Source: Paenibacillus sp. R14(2021) (lineage in GTDB: Bacteria > Bacillota > Bacilli > Paenibacillales > Paenibacillaceae). Taken from it: a stretch of DNA of 64,000 nt. Position 1 is the stretch's first letter. Every line of letters starts with the position of its first letter. The DNA is taken from the NCBI RefSeq assembly GCF_019431355.1, contig NZ_CP080269.1, positions 3,381,001 through 3,445,000 on the forward strand. Direction: 5' to 3'. The notes beneath the pieces are model-generated. The model saw only the letters and a program-made list of their open reading frames with translations, was not told where the DNA came from and did not search any database. Made by a program: the position numbers and the translations under genes. Positions 1-8,900 of the stretch are shown here, one piece after another.

Positions 1-322
1 CGACATAGTTGGGATGCGGCTTTAAGCCCGAGCCTCGCCGAAGCTGAATCTGCAGCCCCGCTCGCTCCGCTTCCGCGAACGCTTCTGGAATCCGTTCGTC
101 ATCTGTATCGAAATCAAGCAAGCCTGCGATAAGCGCCAGGTCCGTTCCATGGCCGGCATACGTCTCCGCGAAGGAACCGTAGAGTGTAATGACGGCCTGC
201 TCCGGCGCTGTGCCAAGCAGCTGCCGGGCAGCACGGCCGATGCGCACCGCGCCGGCGGTATGCGAGCTGGAGGGACCGACCATAACAGGTCCAATGATGG
301 AGAACACGTCTTTAAAGCGCAT
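1..322 (-). CDS. sdaAB: L-serine dehydratase beta subunit, partial (3' end off window)
   Basis: This is the N-terminal part (about 107 codons) of the iron-sulfur L-serine dehydratase beta subunit, which deaminates serine to pyruvate together with an alpha subunit expected beyond the window edge. The translation opens MRFKDVFSIIGPVMVGPSSS and continues with HTAG, then YGSFAETYAGHGTD and LLDFDTDDERIPE, all hallmarks of the family. The start ATG is at 322, preceded by AGGAGG with 6-7 bases spacing. The gene follows the lipA remnant by about 10 bases and is probably cotranscribed with gcvH behind the leftward glycine riboswitch. That would link glycine sensing to serine breakdown. The reading frame is open to the window edge. 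Confidence 0.93.
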   Translation of the reverse strand, partial: MRFKDVFSIIGPVMVGPSSSHTAGAVRIGRAARQLLGTAPEQAVITLYGSFAETYAGHGTDLALIAGLLDFDTDDERIPEAFAEAERAGLQIQLRRGSGLKPHPNYV

Positions 323-332
323 GATAAGCCTC

Positions 333-607
333 CTATACGAGTCTTCCCGTTCCTGCCGCAGCCTTCGCATGCTCAGCCTGCTCATACGAGCTGCGTACAA
401 GCGGTCCCGCTTCGACATGCGAGAAACGAAGCGCAAGTCCCGCTTCTTTCAGCCCAGCGAATTCAAAGCTCTCGTGCATATATTGCCCAGAATCATGAAG
501 GTAGCCGTGCTGGCTCCTGCACTCGAAGATGTTTGGGCATTTCGCTTCCTCGCAAACGGTATTTAGCCTGCGGCCGCGCACATCATCGCCTTAATTTCTT
601 GAAAGTT
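333..607 (-). pseudogene. lipA: Lipoyl synthase remnant (frameshifts plus large internal deletion)
   Basis: Pieces of radical-SAM lipoyl synthase lie in order but in different frames: NFQEIKAMM, then RLNTVCEEAKCPNIFEC, then ATFMILGNICTRA, then EFAGLKEAGLALRFSHVEAG followed by PLVRSSYEQ. Lipoyl synthase is normally about 300 residues. Here the catalytic middle is gone: most of the CxxxCxxC cluster region and the whole barrel are deleted, and at least two small frameshifts separate the remaining parts. The start region is missing just after the gcvH stop. The 3' end still abuts the sdaAB ribosome binding site. The enzyme would lipoylate GcvH, so its loss here means the cell must use another lipoylation route or another lipA copy. 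Confidence 0.88.
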
Positions 608-612
608 CTGCC

Positions 613-1008
613 TTACTTCGCTGAAATGAAAGCCTCGTACTGCTCGGCGCTGAGCAGCTCCTTCACGGCTTCCGCGGCATCTCCGTCCACTTCGACTTCG
701 ACAATCCAGCCTTCTCCGTACGGATCCGAGTTCACGAGCTCCGGCGCGTCCAGCAGCGCCTCGTTCACTTGGGTTACTTTGCCCGTAAGGGGACTGAACA
801 GGTCGGATACCGTTTTGACCGATTCGATGGTGCCCATCGGCTGATTGGCTTCAAGCGCAGCGCCGGCTTCAGGAAACTCCACGAACACGATATCGCCAAG
901 CAGGTTTTGCGCAAAATCGGTAATGCCGATTCTAACCAGGCTGCCGCCGCCAGCCGCCGCCCACTCATGCTCCTCCGAATAGCCTAATCCCGCTTTTACT
1001 TCGCTCAT
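613..1008 (-). CDS. gcvH: Glycine cleavage system H protein
   Basis: The lipoyl carrier of the glycine cleavage system shuttles the aminomethyl group between the P, T and L proteins. The 131-residue product has the SEEHEW start region, the beta-barrel core and the lipoylation motif IESVKTVSDL, with Lys in the expected place. The ATG at 1008 is chosen because GAGAGG lies 8-9 bases upstream. An in-frame ATG at 1053 has no good ribosome binding site and would add a non-homologous tail. It is the first gene of a leftward operon (gcvH, broken lipA, sdaAB) behind a tandem glycine riboswitch, while gcvT/PA/PB run the other way. Confidence 0.95.
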   Translation of the reverse strand: MSEVKAGLGYSEEHEWAAAGGGSLVRIGITDFAQNLLGDIVFVEFPEAGAALEANQPMGTIESVKTVSDLFSPLTGKVTQVNEALLDAPELVNSDPYGEGWIVEVEVDGDAAEAVKELLSAEQYEAFISAK

Positions 1009-1147
1009 GTTCAGCATCCTCTCGTTTGGTTCGATTTTGGGTAATTGCTGCAAAGATAGCTCGGTTCGTCAGCCGTCCAATTGCTTATTTCGCCCGTGCG
1101 TTGGATGGCATATAGCGCTCGCCAACGACCTAGGCGGATAAATGGAC

Positions 1148-1188
1148 AAAAAAAGACAGAGAATCGGCGTACTGCCGAATTCCCTGTC
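1148..1188 (-). terminator. Intrinsic terminator of the leftward glycine riboswitch
   Basis: Reading leftward, a stem of GACAG-GAAT-CGGC pairs with CGCCG-ATTC-CTGTC around a short loop and is followed by seven T. It sits directly after the second aptamer of the leftward glycine riboswitch and before gcvH, so it is the likely expression platform: glycine binding should disfavour it and turn the operon on. Confidence 0.85.
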
Positions 1189-1380
1189 CTTGGTACCTGA
1201 GAGTTTAAGCGGTCAGAATGACCGCCATTACCCCTTTGGTGGCTGTTTGCTCTCTCCAGAGTCGCGTCAGATGGCGGTTCCTTATACCTGAGAGATTAAT
1301 CAGCCGGCTGGCTGGCCGCTGACTTGCTCCTTCGGCGCCCGGCAGGTGCTGCTTGCAGCGCCGAGTCTCTCCCTACCATC
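1189..1380 (-). ncRNA. Tandem glycine riboswitch controlling gcvH
   Basis: Two glycine aptamers lie in series on the minus strand. The first has GGGAGAGACTC, GCCGAAGGAGCAA and ATCTCTCAGG. The second has CTGGAGAGAGCAAAC, CACCAAAGGGGTAA and ACTCTCAGGTACCAAGGACAG. These are the conserved strands of the gcvT-type riboswitch. The terminator follows immediately. It leads the operon gcvH, lipA remnant, sdaAB. A possible promoter lies further right (TTGACA as complement of 1434-1439, weak -10 near 1409-1416). Confidence 0.93.
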
Positions 1381-1478
1381 ATCATCCGCTTATTCCGTAT
1401 AACACGCTTAGCTTACCGGATATGAGAATATGGTGTCAATATACATAACATAAAATTTTGATTAAGACGTGGAATTTG

Positions 1479-1508
1479 TTGACATCATTAACTTATGTCA
1501 TGTATAAG
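1479..1508 (+). promoter_or_regulatory. Candidate sigma-A promoter for the gcvT leader
   Basis: A perfect -35 TTGACA at 1479-1484 is followed after 18 bases by TATAAG at 1503-1508, with a TG one base further upstream. It lies just upstream of the rightward riboswitch, in the only AT-rich stretch of this intergenic region. Confidence 0.65.
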
Positions 1509-1535
1509 TTATTTATGACAACCGAATATGCGGAT

Positions 1536-1738
1536 GATGGTAACGGGAGAGATCGCCATATGGAACAGCCGGCGGCGCCGAAGGAGTAAACCTGATCAAA
1601 GGTGAATCTCTCAGGCAAAAGGACCTTTATCGGACGCACCTCTGGAGAGAACGTAACGGGATGCTGATCGCCTCCGCGTCGTCACCCAAGGGGAAACCTG
1701 GACGCAGCATGACGTTCGGGGCAACTCTCAGGTACAAA
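1536..1738 (+). ncRNA. Tandem glycine riboswitch controlling gcvT-gcvPA-gcvPB
   Basis: Two aptamers are seen in order. The first has ACGGGAGAGATC, GCGCCGAAGGAGTAAAC and GAATCTCTCAGGC. The second has CTGGAGAGAACGTAAC, CACCCAAGGGGAAA and CAACTCTCAGGTACAAAGGAC. These match the conserved gcvT-type riboswitch strands. It precedes gcvT and is separated from the oppositely oriented riboswitch by only about 150 bases. Confidence 0.93.
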
Positions 1739-1811
1739 GGACAGAGCAAAGAGAACACGCAAAGCAGCTGCCATGCTGCGAACGTTGGCCTTTTTGCTGC
1801 TGTCCTTTTTT
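1739..1811 (+). terminator. Terminator/expression platform of the rightward glycine riboswitch
   Basis: GGACAG-GCAAA at 1739-1750 can pair with TTTGC-CTGTCC ending at 1805, followed by six T. A smaller internal hairpin GCAGC-GCTGC lies in the loop. It is placed between the second aptamer and gcvT. Confidence 0.75.
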
Positions 1812-1850
1812 GTGTTATCGATTATGACGAACTCAAGGGAGGTCCATCCA

Positions 1851-2963
1851 TTGACGAGCGAACTTAAGCGAACACCGCTCTACCCGCTTTATGCCAATTA
1901 CCCCGGCGCGCGATGCATCGACTTCGGCGGATGGGAGCTTCCCGTCCAATTCTCTGGTATTCAGAAGGAGCACGACGCCGTTCGCACGCAGGCCGGCCTG
2001 TTCGATGTCTCTCACATGGGAGAATTCATGGTCACAGGCCATTTCTCCGAAGCGTTCCTGCAGCAGCTGACCACGAACGATGTCGCTAAGCTCCGCGACG
2101 GACAGGCGCAGTATACGCTCATGTGCGACCCAAGCGGCGGCGTCGTTGACGACCTGCTCGTATACCGGATTACGGCCGACCAATACATGGTCGTCGTGAA
2201 TGCGGCCAATATCGACAAAGATTTCGAATGGATGCGCGAGCATCTGATCGGCGACGTAACTCTTGAAAATAAATCCGATGAGCTCGCCCTGCTCGCGCTT
2301 CAAGGCCCTCATGCAGCGGCAATCATGGCCTTGGCTGCGGAATCATTCGATTGCGGCACGCTGGCTCCGTTTCATTTTGCCGCGGACGTTTCCGTCGGCG
2401 GCGCTGCGGCGCTCGTATCGCGGACCGGTTACACCGGCGAAGACGGCTTCGAAATATACGTGCCTGCCGAAGCGGCGCAGCAGGTATGGAATGCCCTGTT
2501 CGAGGTTGGCGAAGCGCATGGACTCGTACCGGCCGGACTTGGCGCACGCGATACGCTTCGGTTCGAAGCCCGGCTGCCGCTGTACGGCCAAGAGCTGTCG
2601 CATACGATATCGCCGCTTGAAGCCGGCTTAGGCTTCTTCGTCAAGCTGGACAAAGGCAGCTTCATCGGCCGCGAAGCGCTGCTGAAGCAGAAGGCGGATG
2701 GCGTTCCGCGCAAGCTCGTCGGGATTGAAATGATTGACCGCGGCATCCCGCGCTGCCACTATGCCGTCTACGCGCAGGGTCAACATATCGGCGAGGTTAC
2801 GACCGGAACCCAGTCCCCTACGCTGAAGCGGAATCTTGGACTCGCTTTGATCGAAGCCCAGTTCGCGGAGCTCGGGACCGAGCTTGAAGTCGAAATCCGC
2901 GGCAAGCGCCTGAAAGCCGAAGTCGTGAAAGCCCCATTCTACAGAAGATCCCCGAAGGAGTGA
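1851..2963 (+). CDS. gcvT: Glycine cleavage system T protein (aminomethyltransferase)
   Basis: GcvT transfers the methylene group from the H-protein lipoyl arm to tetrahydrofolate and releases ammonia. The product (about 370 residues) has [35 protein letters not shown] and GLGARDTLR, all typical of the folate-binding family. The start is placed at TTG 1851, because AAGGGAGG lies 8 bases upstream. The longer in-frame reading from 1773 would run through the riboswitch terminator. It is first in gcvT-gcvPA-gcvPB, with its stop next to the gcvPA ribosome binding site. Expression should be induced by glycine through the leader. Confidence 0.95.
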   Translation: MTSELKRTPLYPLYANYPGARCIDFGGWELPVQFSGIQKEHDAVRTQAGLFDVSHMGEFMVTGHFSEAFLQQLTTNDVAKLRDGQAQYTLMCDPSGGVVDDLLVYRITADQYMVVVNAANIDKDFEWMREHLIGDVTLENKSDELALLALQGPHAAAIMALAAESFDCGTLAPFHFAADVSVGGAAALVSRTGYTGEDGFEIYVPAEAAQQVWNALFEVGEAHGLVPAGLGARDTLRFEARLPLYGQELSHTISPLEAGLGFFVKLDKGSFIGREALLKQKADGVPRKLVGIEMIDRGIPRCHYAVYAQGQHIGEVTTGTQSPTLKRNLGLALIEAQFAELGTELEVEIRGKRLKAEVVKAPFYRRSPKE

Positions 2964-2968
2964 GCCGA

Positions 2969-4327
2969 TTGACGAATCTACACCGCTACATCCCCATGAC
3001 CGAGCAGGACCAAGCCGATATGCTCGCGACGATCGGCGTTCCATCCACCGAAGAGCTATTCCGGGATATCCCGGAGGAGATCCGCTATAGAGGCGTACTG
3101 CCGATGTCTTCCTCGCTCGACGAATTCTCGCTGCTGGGACACATGAAGGAATTGGCCGGCCGCAACGCGGATACCGACAGCTATACCAGCTTCCTCGGTG
3201 CAGGCATCTATGACCATCATCTTCCCGTCGTCATTAACCATATGATTTCACGCTCCGAATTCTATACCGCGTATACGCCATATCAGCCGGAAATCAGCCA
3301 AGGAGAGCTGCAGGCGATCTTCGAATTTCAATCCTATATCTGCGAATTGACAGGGATGGCCGTCGCGAATGCAAGCATGTATGACGGCGTAACGGCATTG
3401 TCGGAAGCTGGTGCTCTCGCCGCTGGCGCAACAAAGCGCAAGCAGCTCATCATCTCCCGCACGGTTCATCCGGAAGCCCGCGAGATGGTCCGCACCATGG
3501 CTCACGGCCTCAACCTCGATATCGCCGAAGTCGGCTATGCGAATGGCGTGACCGACCTGGCCGCTCTGAAGGAAGCCTTAACTTCGGAGACGGCAGCCGT
3601 GCTCGTGCAATCGCCGAACTTCTTTGGCTGCGTCGAGGATCTCGCCGCGATTGCACCGATCATTCACGACGTTAAAGGCTTGTTCGTCGTCAGCACCAAT
3701 CCGATCTCGCTCGGATTGATCGAAGCGCCAGGAAAGCTTGGCGCCGACATCGTCGTCGGCGATGCGCAGCCGCTTGGCATCTCGCAATCGCTCGGCGGAC
3801 CGACCTGCGGCTTCTTCGCGGTTGCCGAGCCGCTGATGCGGCGGATGCCCGGACGAATCGTCGGACAGACGACCGATATCGACGGCAAGCGCGGCTTCGT
3901 GCTGACGCTGCAAGCGCGCGAACAGCATATCCGCCGCGAGAAGGCGACCTCCAACATTTGCTCAAACCAAGCGCTGCTCGCGCTGTGCGCGTCGATCTAT
4001 TTGTCCACGATGGGCAAGCAAGGGCTGCGCGATGTCGCGAACCTGAACCTGCAGAAGGCGCACTACGCGTCCGGCCAGCTCGCAAGCCAGAACGGCATTC
4101 AACTGCCTTTCTCGGCGCCATTCTTTAATGAATTCGTTATCCAGCTTCCTGAAGGAACATCCGTGAAAGAATTGAACCTGCAGCTGCTTCAAGCCGGCGT
4201 GCTTGGCGGCTATGACCTTGGGCTCGCTTATCCCGAGCTGAAAGGCCATATGCTCATTGCCGTTACCGAGAAGCGGACCCGTGCGGAAATTGAAAGCTTT
4301 GCAAGCAGACTGGGGGTACTGGCATGA
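2969..4327 (+). CDS. gcvPA: Glycine dehydrogenase (decarboxylating) subunit 1
   Basis: This is the N-terminal half of the P protein in its split, Gram-positive form. With GcvPB it decarboxylates glycine and loads H protein. The product has [40 protein letters not shown] and [11 protein letters not shown], all typical; the PLP lysine is expected in the partner subunit. TTG at 2969 is the likely start: AAGGAG at 2955-2960 has the right spacing, whereas the GTG at 2960 overlaps that site. The stop overlaps the gcvPB start by four bases (ATGA), which suggests translational coupling. Confidence 0.95.
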   Translation: MTNLHRYIPMTEQDQADMLATIGVPSTEELFRDIPEEIRYRGVLPMSSSLDEFSLLGHMKELAGRNADTDSYTSFLGAGIYDHHLPVVINHMISRSEFYTAYTPYQPEISQGELQAIFEFQSYICELTGMAVANASMYDGVTALSEAGALAAGATKRKQLIISRTVHPEAREMVRTMAHGLNLDIAEVGYANGVTDLAALKEALTSETAAVLVQSPNFFGCVEDLAAIAPIIHDVKGLFVVSTNPISLGLIEAPGKLGADIVVGDAQPLGISQSLGGPTCGFFAVAEPLMRRMPGRIVGQTTDIDGKRGFVLTLQAREQHIRREKATSNICSNQALLALCASIYLSTMGKQGLRDVANLNLQKAHYASGQLASQNGIQLPFSAPFFNEFVIQLPEGTSVKELNLQLLQAGVLGGYDLGLAYPELKGHMLIAVTEKRTRAEIESFASRLGVLA

Positions 4328-5826
4328 ATAAGACGGTAGATACGATGAATGATTCCGCTCAGCATGGAGCCGCCAAGCCGGAGAAGCCGCTTATTTTCGA
4401 ATTAAGCAAGCCTGGCCGCGTCGCCTACTCGCTTTCAGCCTGCGACGTTCCGGAACTGTCGCCTGATGCTTACATTCCAGCAGAGATGCTGCGCAAGATT
4501 CCAGCTCAGCTGCCCGAGGTCTACGAGGTCGATGTGATTCGTCACTATACGGAGCTGTCCCGCCGCAACTTCGGCGTCGACAACGGCTTCTACCCGCTCG
4601 GCTCCTGCACGATGAAATACAATCCCAAAATCAACGAGGATACGGCGCGCTTCAGCGGCTTCGCCAAAATCCATCCGTATCAGCCGGAAGAAAGCCTGCA
4701 GGGTGCTCTTGAGCTCATGTATACGCTGCAGAACGATTTGGCCGTGCTGACAGGCATGGACCAAGTGACGCTGCAGCCGGCTGCCGGCGCGCACGGCGAG
4801 TGGACGGGACTGATGATGATTCGCGCCTACCACGAAAGCCGCGGCGAGAAGCGGACCAAGGTTATCGTGCCGGACTCCTCGCATGGCACCAATCCAGCCA
4901 GCGCCACCGTCGCAGGCTTCGAGACGGTTACGATCAAATCCAATGAGCGCGGCATGGTCGATCTGGATGCGCTGCGTGCAGCCGTCGGCAGCGACACGGC
5001 CGCCCTTATGCTGACCAACCCAAGCACGCTCGGCCTGTTCGAGGAGCAAATCACGCAGATCGCGCAAATCATTCATGACGCGGGCGGCCTGCTCTATTAT
5101 GACGGAGCCAACTCCAACGCCATTATGGGCATTACCCGTCCCGGCGATATGGGCTTCGACGTCGTTCACTTGAATTTGCACAAGACGATGAGCACGCCGC
5201 ATGGCGGCGGCGGCCCGGGAGCCGGACCCGTCGGCGTTAAGAGCAAGCTCATTCCGTACCTGCCCAAGCCGATTGTCGGACGCCGCGAGGACGGCACGTA
5301 CTTCTTCGATTACGATCGTCCGGAGTCCATCGGACGGGTCAAGGCCTACTACGGCAATTTCGGCATCCTTGTCCGCGCCTACACCTACATTCGCACATAT
5401 GGCCCCGAAGGGCTGCGTCATGTATCGGAATGCGCCGTGCTGAACGCGAACTATATGATGCACCGCCTTTCCTCCCATTACGAGATTCCTTACCCAGGCG
5501 TCTGCAAGCATGAATTCGTCATGTCGGGCCGCGGCCTGAAGCAGTACGGCGTTCGAACACTCGATGTCGCCAAGCGGCTGCTCGACTTCGGCTATCATCC
5601 GCCGACCATCTATTTCCCGCTTAACGTCGAGGAGTGCATCATGATCGAGCCGACCGAAACCGAGAGCAAAGAAACGCTCGACGGCTTCATCGATACGATG
5701 ATTCAGATTGCCGAGGAAGCAAGAACGACGCCGGAGCTTGTCATTCACGCGCCTTACGGCACCGTCGTCCGCCGTCTTGACGAGACGACAGCGGCACGTA
5801 AGCCTGTGCTGAACTGCAGCTGTTGA
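4324..5826 (+). CDS. gcvPB: Glycine dehydrogenase (decarboxylating) subunit 2
   Basis: This is the PLP-carrying half of the split P protein, 500 residues. It shows the PLP region [20 protein letters not shown] (Lys in NLHKT) and the conserved [22 protein letters not shown] and [15 protein letters not shown] segments. The ATG overlaps the gcvPA stop. It ends the rightward glycine cleavage operon; no lpd or lipoyl gene follows. A hairpin about 20 bases downstream probably ends transcription. Confidence 0.95.
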   Translation: MNKTVDTMNDSAQHGAAKPEKPLIFELSKPGRVAYSLSACDVPELSPDAYIPAEMLRKIPAQLPEVYEVDVIRHYTELSRRNFGVDNGFYPLGSCTMKYNPKINEDTARFSGFAKIHPYQPEESLQGALELMYTLQNDLAVLTGMDQVTLQPAAGAHGEWTGLMMIRAYHESRGEKRTKVIVPDSSHGTNPASATVAGFETVTIKSNERGMVDLDALRAAVGSDTAALMLTNPSTLGLFEEQITQIAQIIHDAGGLLYYDGANSNAIMGITRPGDMGFDVVHLNLHKTMSTPHGGGGPGAGPVGVKSKLIPYLPKPIVGRREDGTYFFDYDRPESIGRVKAYYGNFGILVRAYTYIRTYGPEGLRHVSECAVLNANYMMHRLSSHYEIPYPGVCKHEFVMSGRGLKQYGVRTLDVAKRLLDFGYHPPTIYFPLNVEECIMIEPTETESKETLDGFIDTMIQIAEEARTTPELVIHAPYGTVVRRLDETTAARKPVLNCSC

Positions 5827-5844
5827 TTGCATCTTCCATAACGA

Positions 5845-5883
5845 AACAAAGGGCCGCTCCCGTAATCGGAGCTGCCCTTTGTT
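5845..5883. terminator. Bidirectional hairpin between gcvPB and the GH81 gene
   Basis: ACAAAGGGC-GCTCC pairs with GGAGC-GCCCTTTGT around a short loop. The flanks are only weakly T-rich, but the place between two convergent genes fits a shared terminator. Confidence 0.7.
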
Positions 5884-5935
5884 GTACGTATTTAAGCTAG
5901 AGACTGCCAATCAGTGAAGCCCCTAAGGAGCTCGC

Positions 5936-8900
5936 TTATTGGTAAACTTCCAATTCCCACAGGGAGTATCCATACTGCGTATTGCGCTTCATGCCATTAA
6001 CTTTTACATATCTGGCTTCGGCTGCTTGGAAGAACACATTATCAATGCCGCCGTCTCCGTTCGTCGTGGCATAGACCGTCGTCCAGTTCTCGCCATCCGT
6101 GGAAACCTCGATGCTGTATTCCTTCGCAGAAGCGTTCTCCCAGTTCAGGAGCACGCGGCTGATCGAAACGGTACTGCCAAGATCGACGCTGATCCACTGC
6201 GGATCGCTGAACGCCGATTCCCAGCGTGTGCTCTTGCTGCCATCTACCGCATATTGACCGCCTTGAAGGGCACCTTCGGATGTAGCCGTTGTTTTGTTGC
6301 TTGCCAGATTAACTGCCGGCGTAATCGTCTGCACGACGACGTCGCTGCTGTATCCAGTGGCTTGAACCGTCACTTGATATGGCTTGGCCTCGGTGAACAA
6401 CTCGGCATTTAGCGTGATTTTGCCCGCGGATACCGTGTACTGGCCGGCAAGCAGAGCCGTGCCATTCAATTCGGCCGCTTGGATCGCGCCGCGCCATGCT
6501 TGGTTGTCCTCAAATGTGATTTCAATCGGTTTGCCCAGCATGTTATCCGTGGTGTCCGCCTGCAGTACCGGTCCGGAGAGCGGCGAAGCGGTACCCGCGT
6601 ACACTTCGAGCTCCCAGAGGGAGAAGCCGTACGGCGATCCGCGTTTAATGCCGTTCATTTTCACGTATCTAGCGCTGACAGGCACGAACGAGAGATCATC
6701 GATACCGCCGTTGCCGTTATCGGTGGCATACACCGTCGTCCACGTTTGTCCGTCCAAAGAGACGTCAATCGTGTATGCTTTGCCGTACGCGTTCTCCCAA
6801 TTCAGGACGACGCGGTTGATCGTTTGGGCAGCGCCCAGGTCGACGCTCATCCATTGGTTGTCTGCGAATGCCGACTCCCAGCGGCGATCCAGTCTTCCGT
6901 CGACCGCATCCGCGCTCGAGCGGTGATAATCCGGCGAAGAAGCTGTGGATTTCCCGTATGCGAGATTAAGCGGGTTCGGGTTCTGGTCAGGCTGGTTCGG
7001 CTGATTCGGTTGGCTCGGTTGGTTCGGATCCTGCGGGTTCTGATCCGGCTGCTGGTTCTTGTCCGTAACCGCTTGTTGAACGAACGTTTCCGCGTAATCA
7101 TTGGCTTGAACCGAAATCGTGTACGTCTTGGCTTTGCTGAACACGGATGCGTCGAGGGCGATTTTGCCCGCGGATGCCGCGTACTTATCGGCGCTAATCG
7201 TTACGCCGTCGATTTTGACAGCTTCGATCGCGCTTCTCCATGCCGCGTCGTCGTCGAACGTGACGACGATCGGCTGGCCGACAGTTGTATCCGTCGTATC
7301 CGCGCTCAATTCAGGGGCGCTCGGCAGGCCGTCTGCGCTGCCATATACCTCGAATTCCCAAAGCGAGAAGCCGTAGTTCGTCGTACGCGCCGTGCCGTTT
7401 ACTTTCACGTATCTTGCGTTGACCGGCAGGAAGCCGATGTCGTTAACGCCAGGCTTGCCGCTTGTCGTCGCATAGACGGTTTTCCAGTCCTTGTTGTCCG
7501 TGGAGACTTCCACCGTATAGCTCTTGCCTGCTGCATTCTCCCAGTTCAGCAGCACGCGGCTGATGACGTTCTCCGCACCCAGATCGACCGTAATGAATTG
7601 CGGGTCGCTGAAGTCGGATTCCCAGCGGGTCGTCTTGCTGCCGTCGACCGCGTTCTTGGCTGGCTGCTTCGCGCCGTCCGACGTCAATGTCGGCTTGCGA
7701 AGGGCCAGATTGACTGTCGAACTCGTGATGATCGATTGACGAACGGCCGCATTCGCGAATCCTTTCGCTTCGACGGAGATTTCGTAGCTGCCGGCCTCAG
7801 GGAACGACGAGCCGTCGATCGTAATGCTGCCCGGCGCCACGCTGTATTTGCCCTCGGCTACCGCCGTACCGTTCACCTTCACAGCCGTGATGGATGTTCT
7901 CCAATCTGCGAAGTCGTCGAAACCGATCTCGATCGGCTGGCCTGCACGGTTCGCCGTCGTATCCGCGGTCAATTCCGGTGCATCCAGACTTCCGGCAGGG
8001 GTGCCGTAAACTTCAAGCTCCCACAGGGAATAGCCGTAGTTCGTCGTGCGCGCCGTACCTGCTAGTTTCACATATCTTGCGTTCACGGCAGGGAAGGTAA
8101 TATCGTCGATCCCTTCATGACCGCGTGTTGTTGTGTAAACCGTTTTCCAATCCTTACCGTCCGTAGATACTTGAACCGTATAGCTCTTGCCTGCTGCATT
8201 CTCCCAGTTCAGGCGGACATGACTGATCTTGTATTCCGATTTCAGATTGACCGTAATAAACTGCGGATCGCTGAAATCCGATTCCCAGCGCGTATCCGTT
8301 TTGCCGTCTACCGCGTAGGAACCTGGGTTTTTTGCCAGCTCGGATGTAACCGTCGGCTTATTCAGCGCCAGGTTCACGGTCGAGTTGGTGATGACGATTT
8401 GCTGTACTTCGGCATCCGGGTAATCTGCTGACTGAACGACGATGCTGTAGCTGTTTTCCTCAGGAAACAAAGAGGCGTCGAGCGTGATTTTGCCGGGTTG
8501 CATGCGATATTTCGCAGCGTCAATGATCGTTCCGTTTACGCTGACCGCGCTAACGCCGTCTCTCCACTTCTTGATGTCCGCGAACGTAAGCTCGATCGCG
8601 CTTCCTACCGTATTTTGCGTCGTATCAGCCGTGATTTGCGGCGGCTTGTTTTGATCCAGATCGGTGACTTTCGTCGGATCGACCTTCACAAGTGACTTGG
8701 CGCCGACTTTGGCGGAGCCCGTAATGCCTGCTTCGTTGTGGAACGTAACCGTAATCGGCTCGTTCGTCGGGTTCCAGATCATCGACGAATAGGCGCCATC
8801 TTTCTTGTAGACCGTCGCGCCGGACCAGCCGCTTGCCCAAATATCCTGCGTGCGCTGACCAAGCGTTGCCATGTTGTGCACGAACCAGTAGGTATCGAAA

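Noticed and set aside
1661..1867. Open frame across the rightward riboswitch and the longer gcvT reading from 1773
   Set aside because: They run through aptamer and terminator sequence; the TTG at 1851 has the ribosome binding site and the homologous N-terminus.
4435..5910. Long 491-residue open frame opposite gcvPB
   Set aside because: It is the mirror of a GC-rich, highly conserved coding region, and gcvPB is certain.
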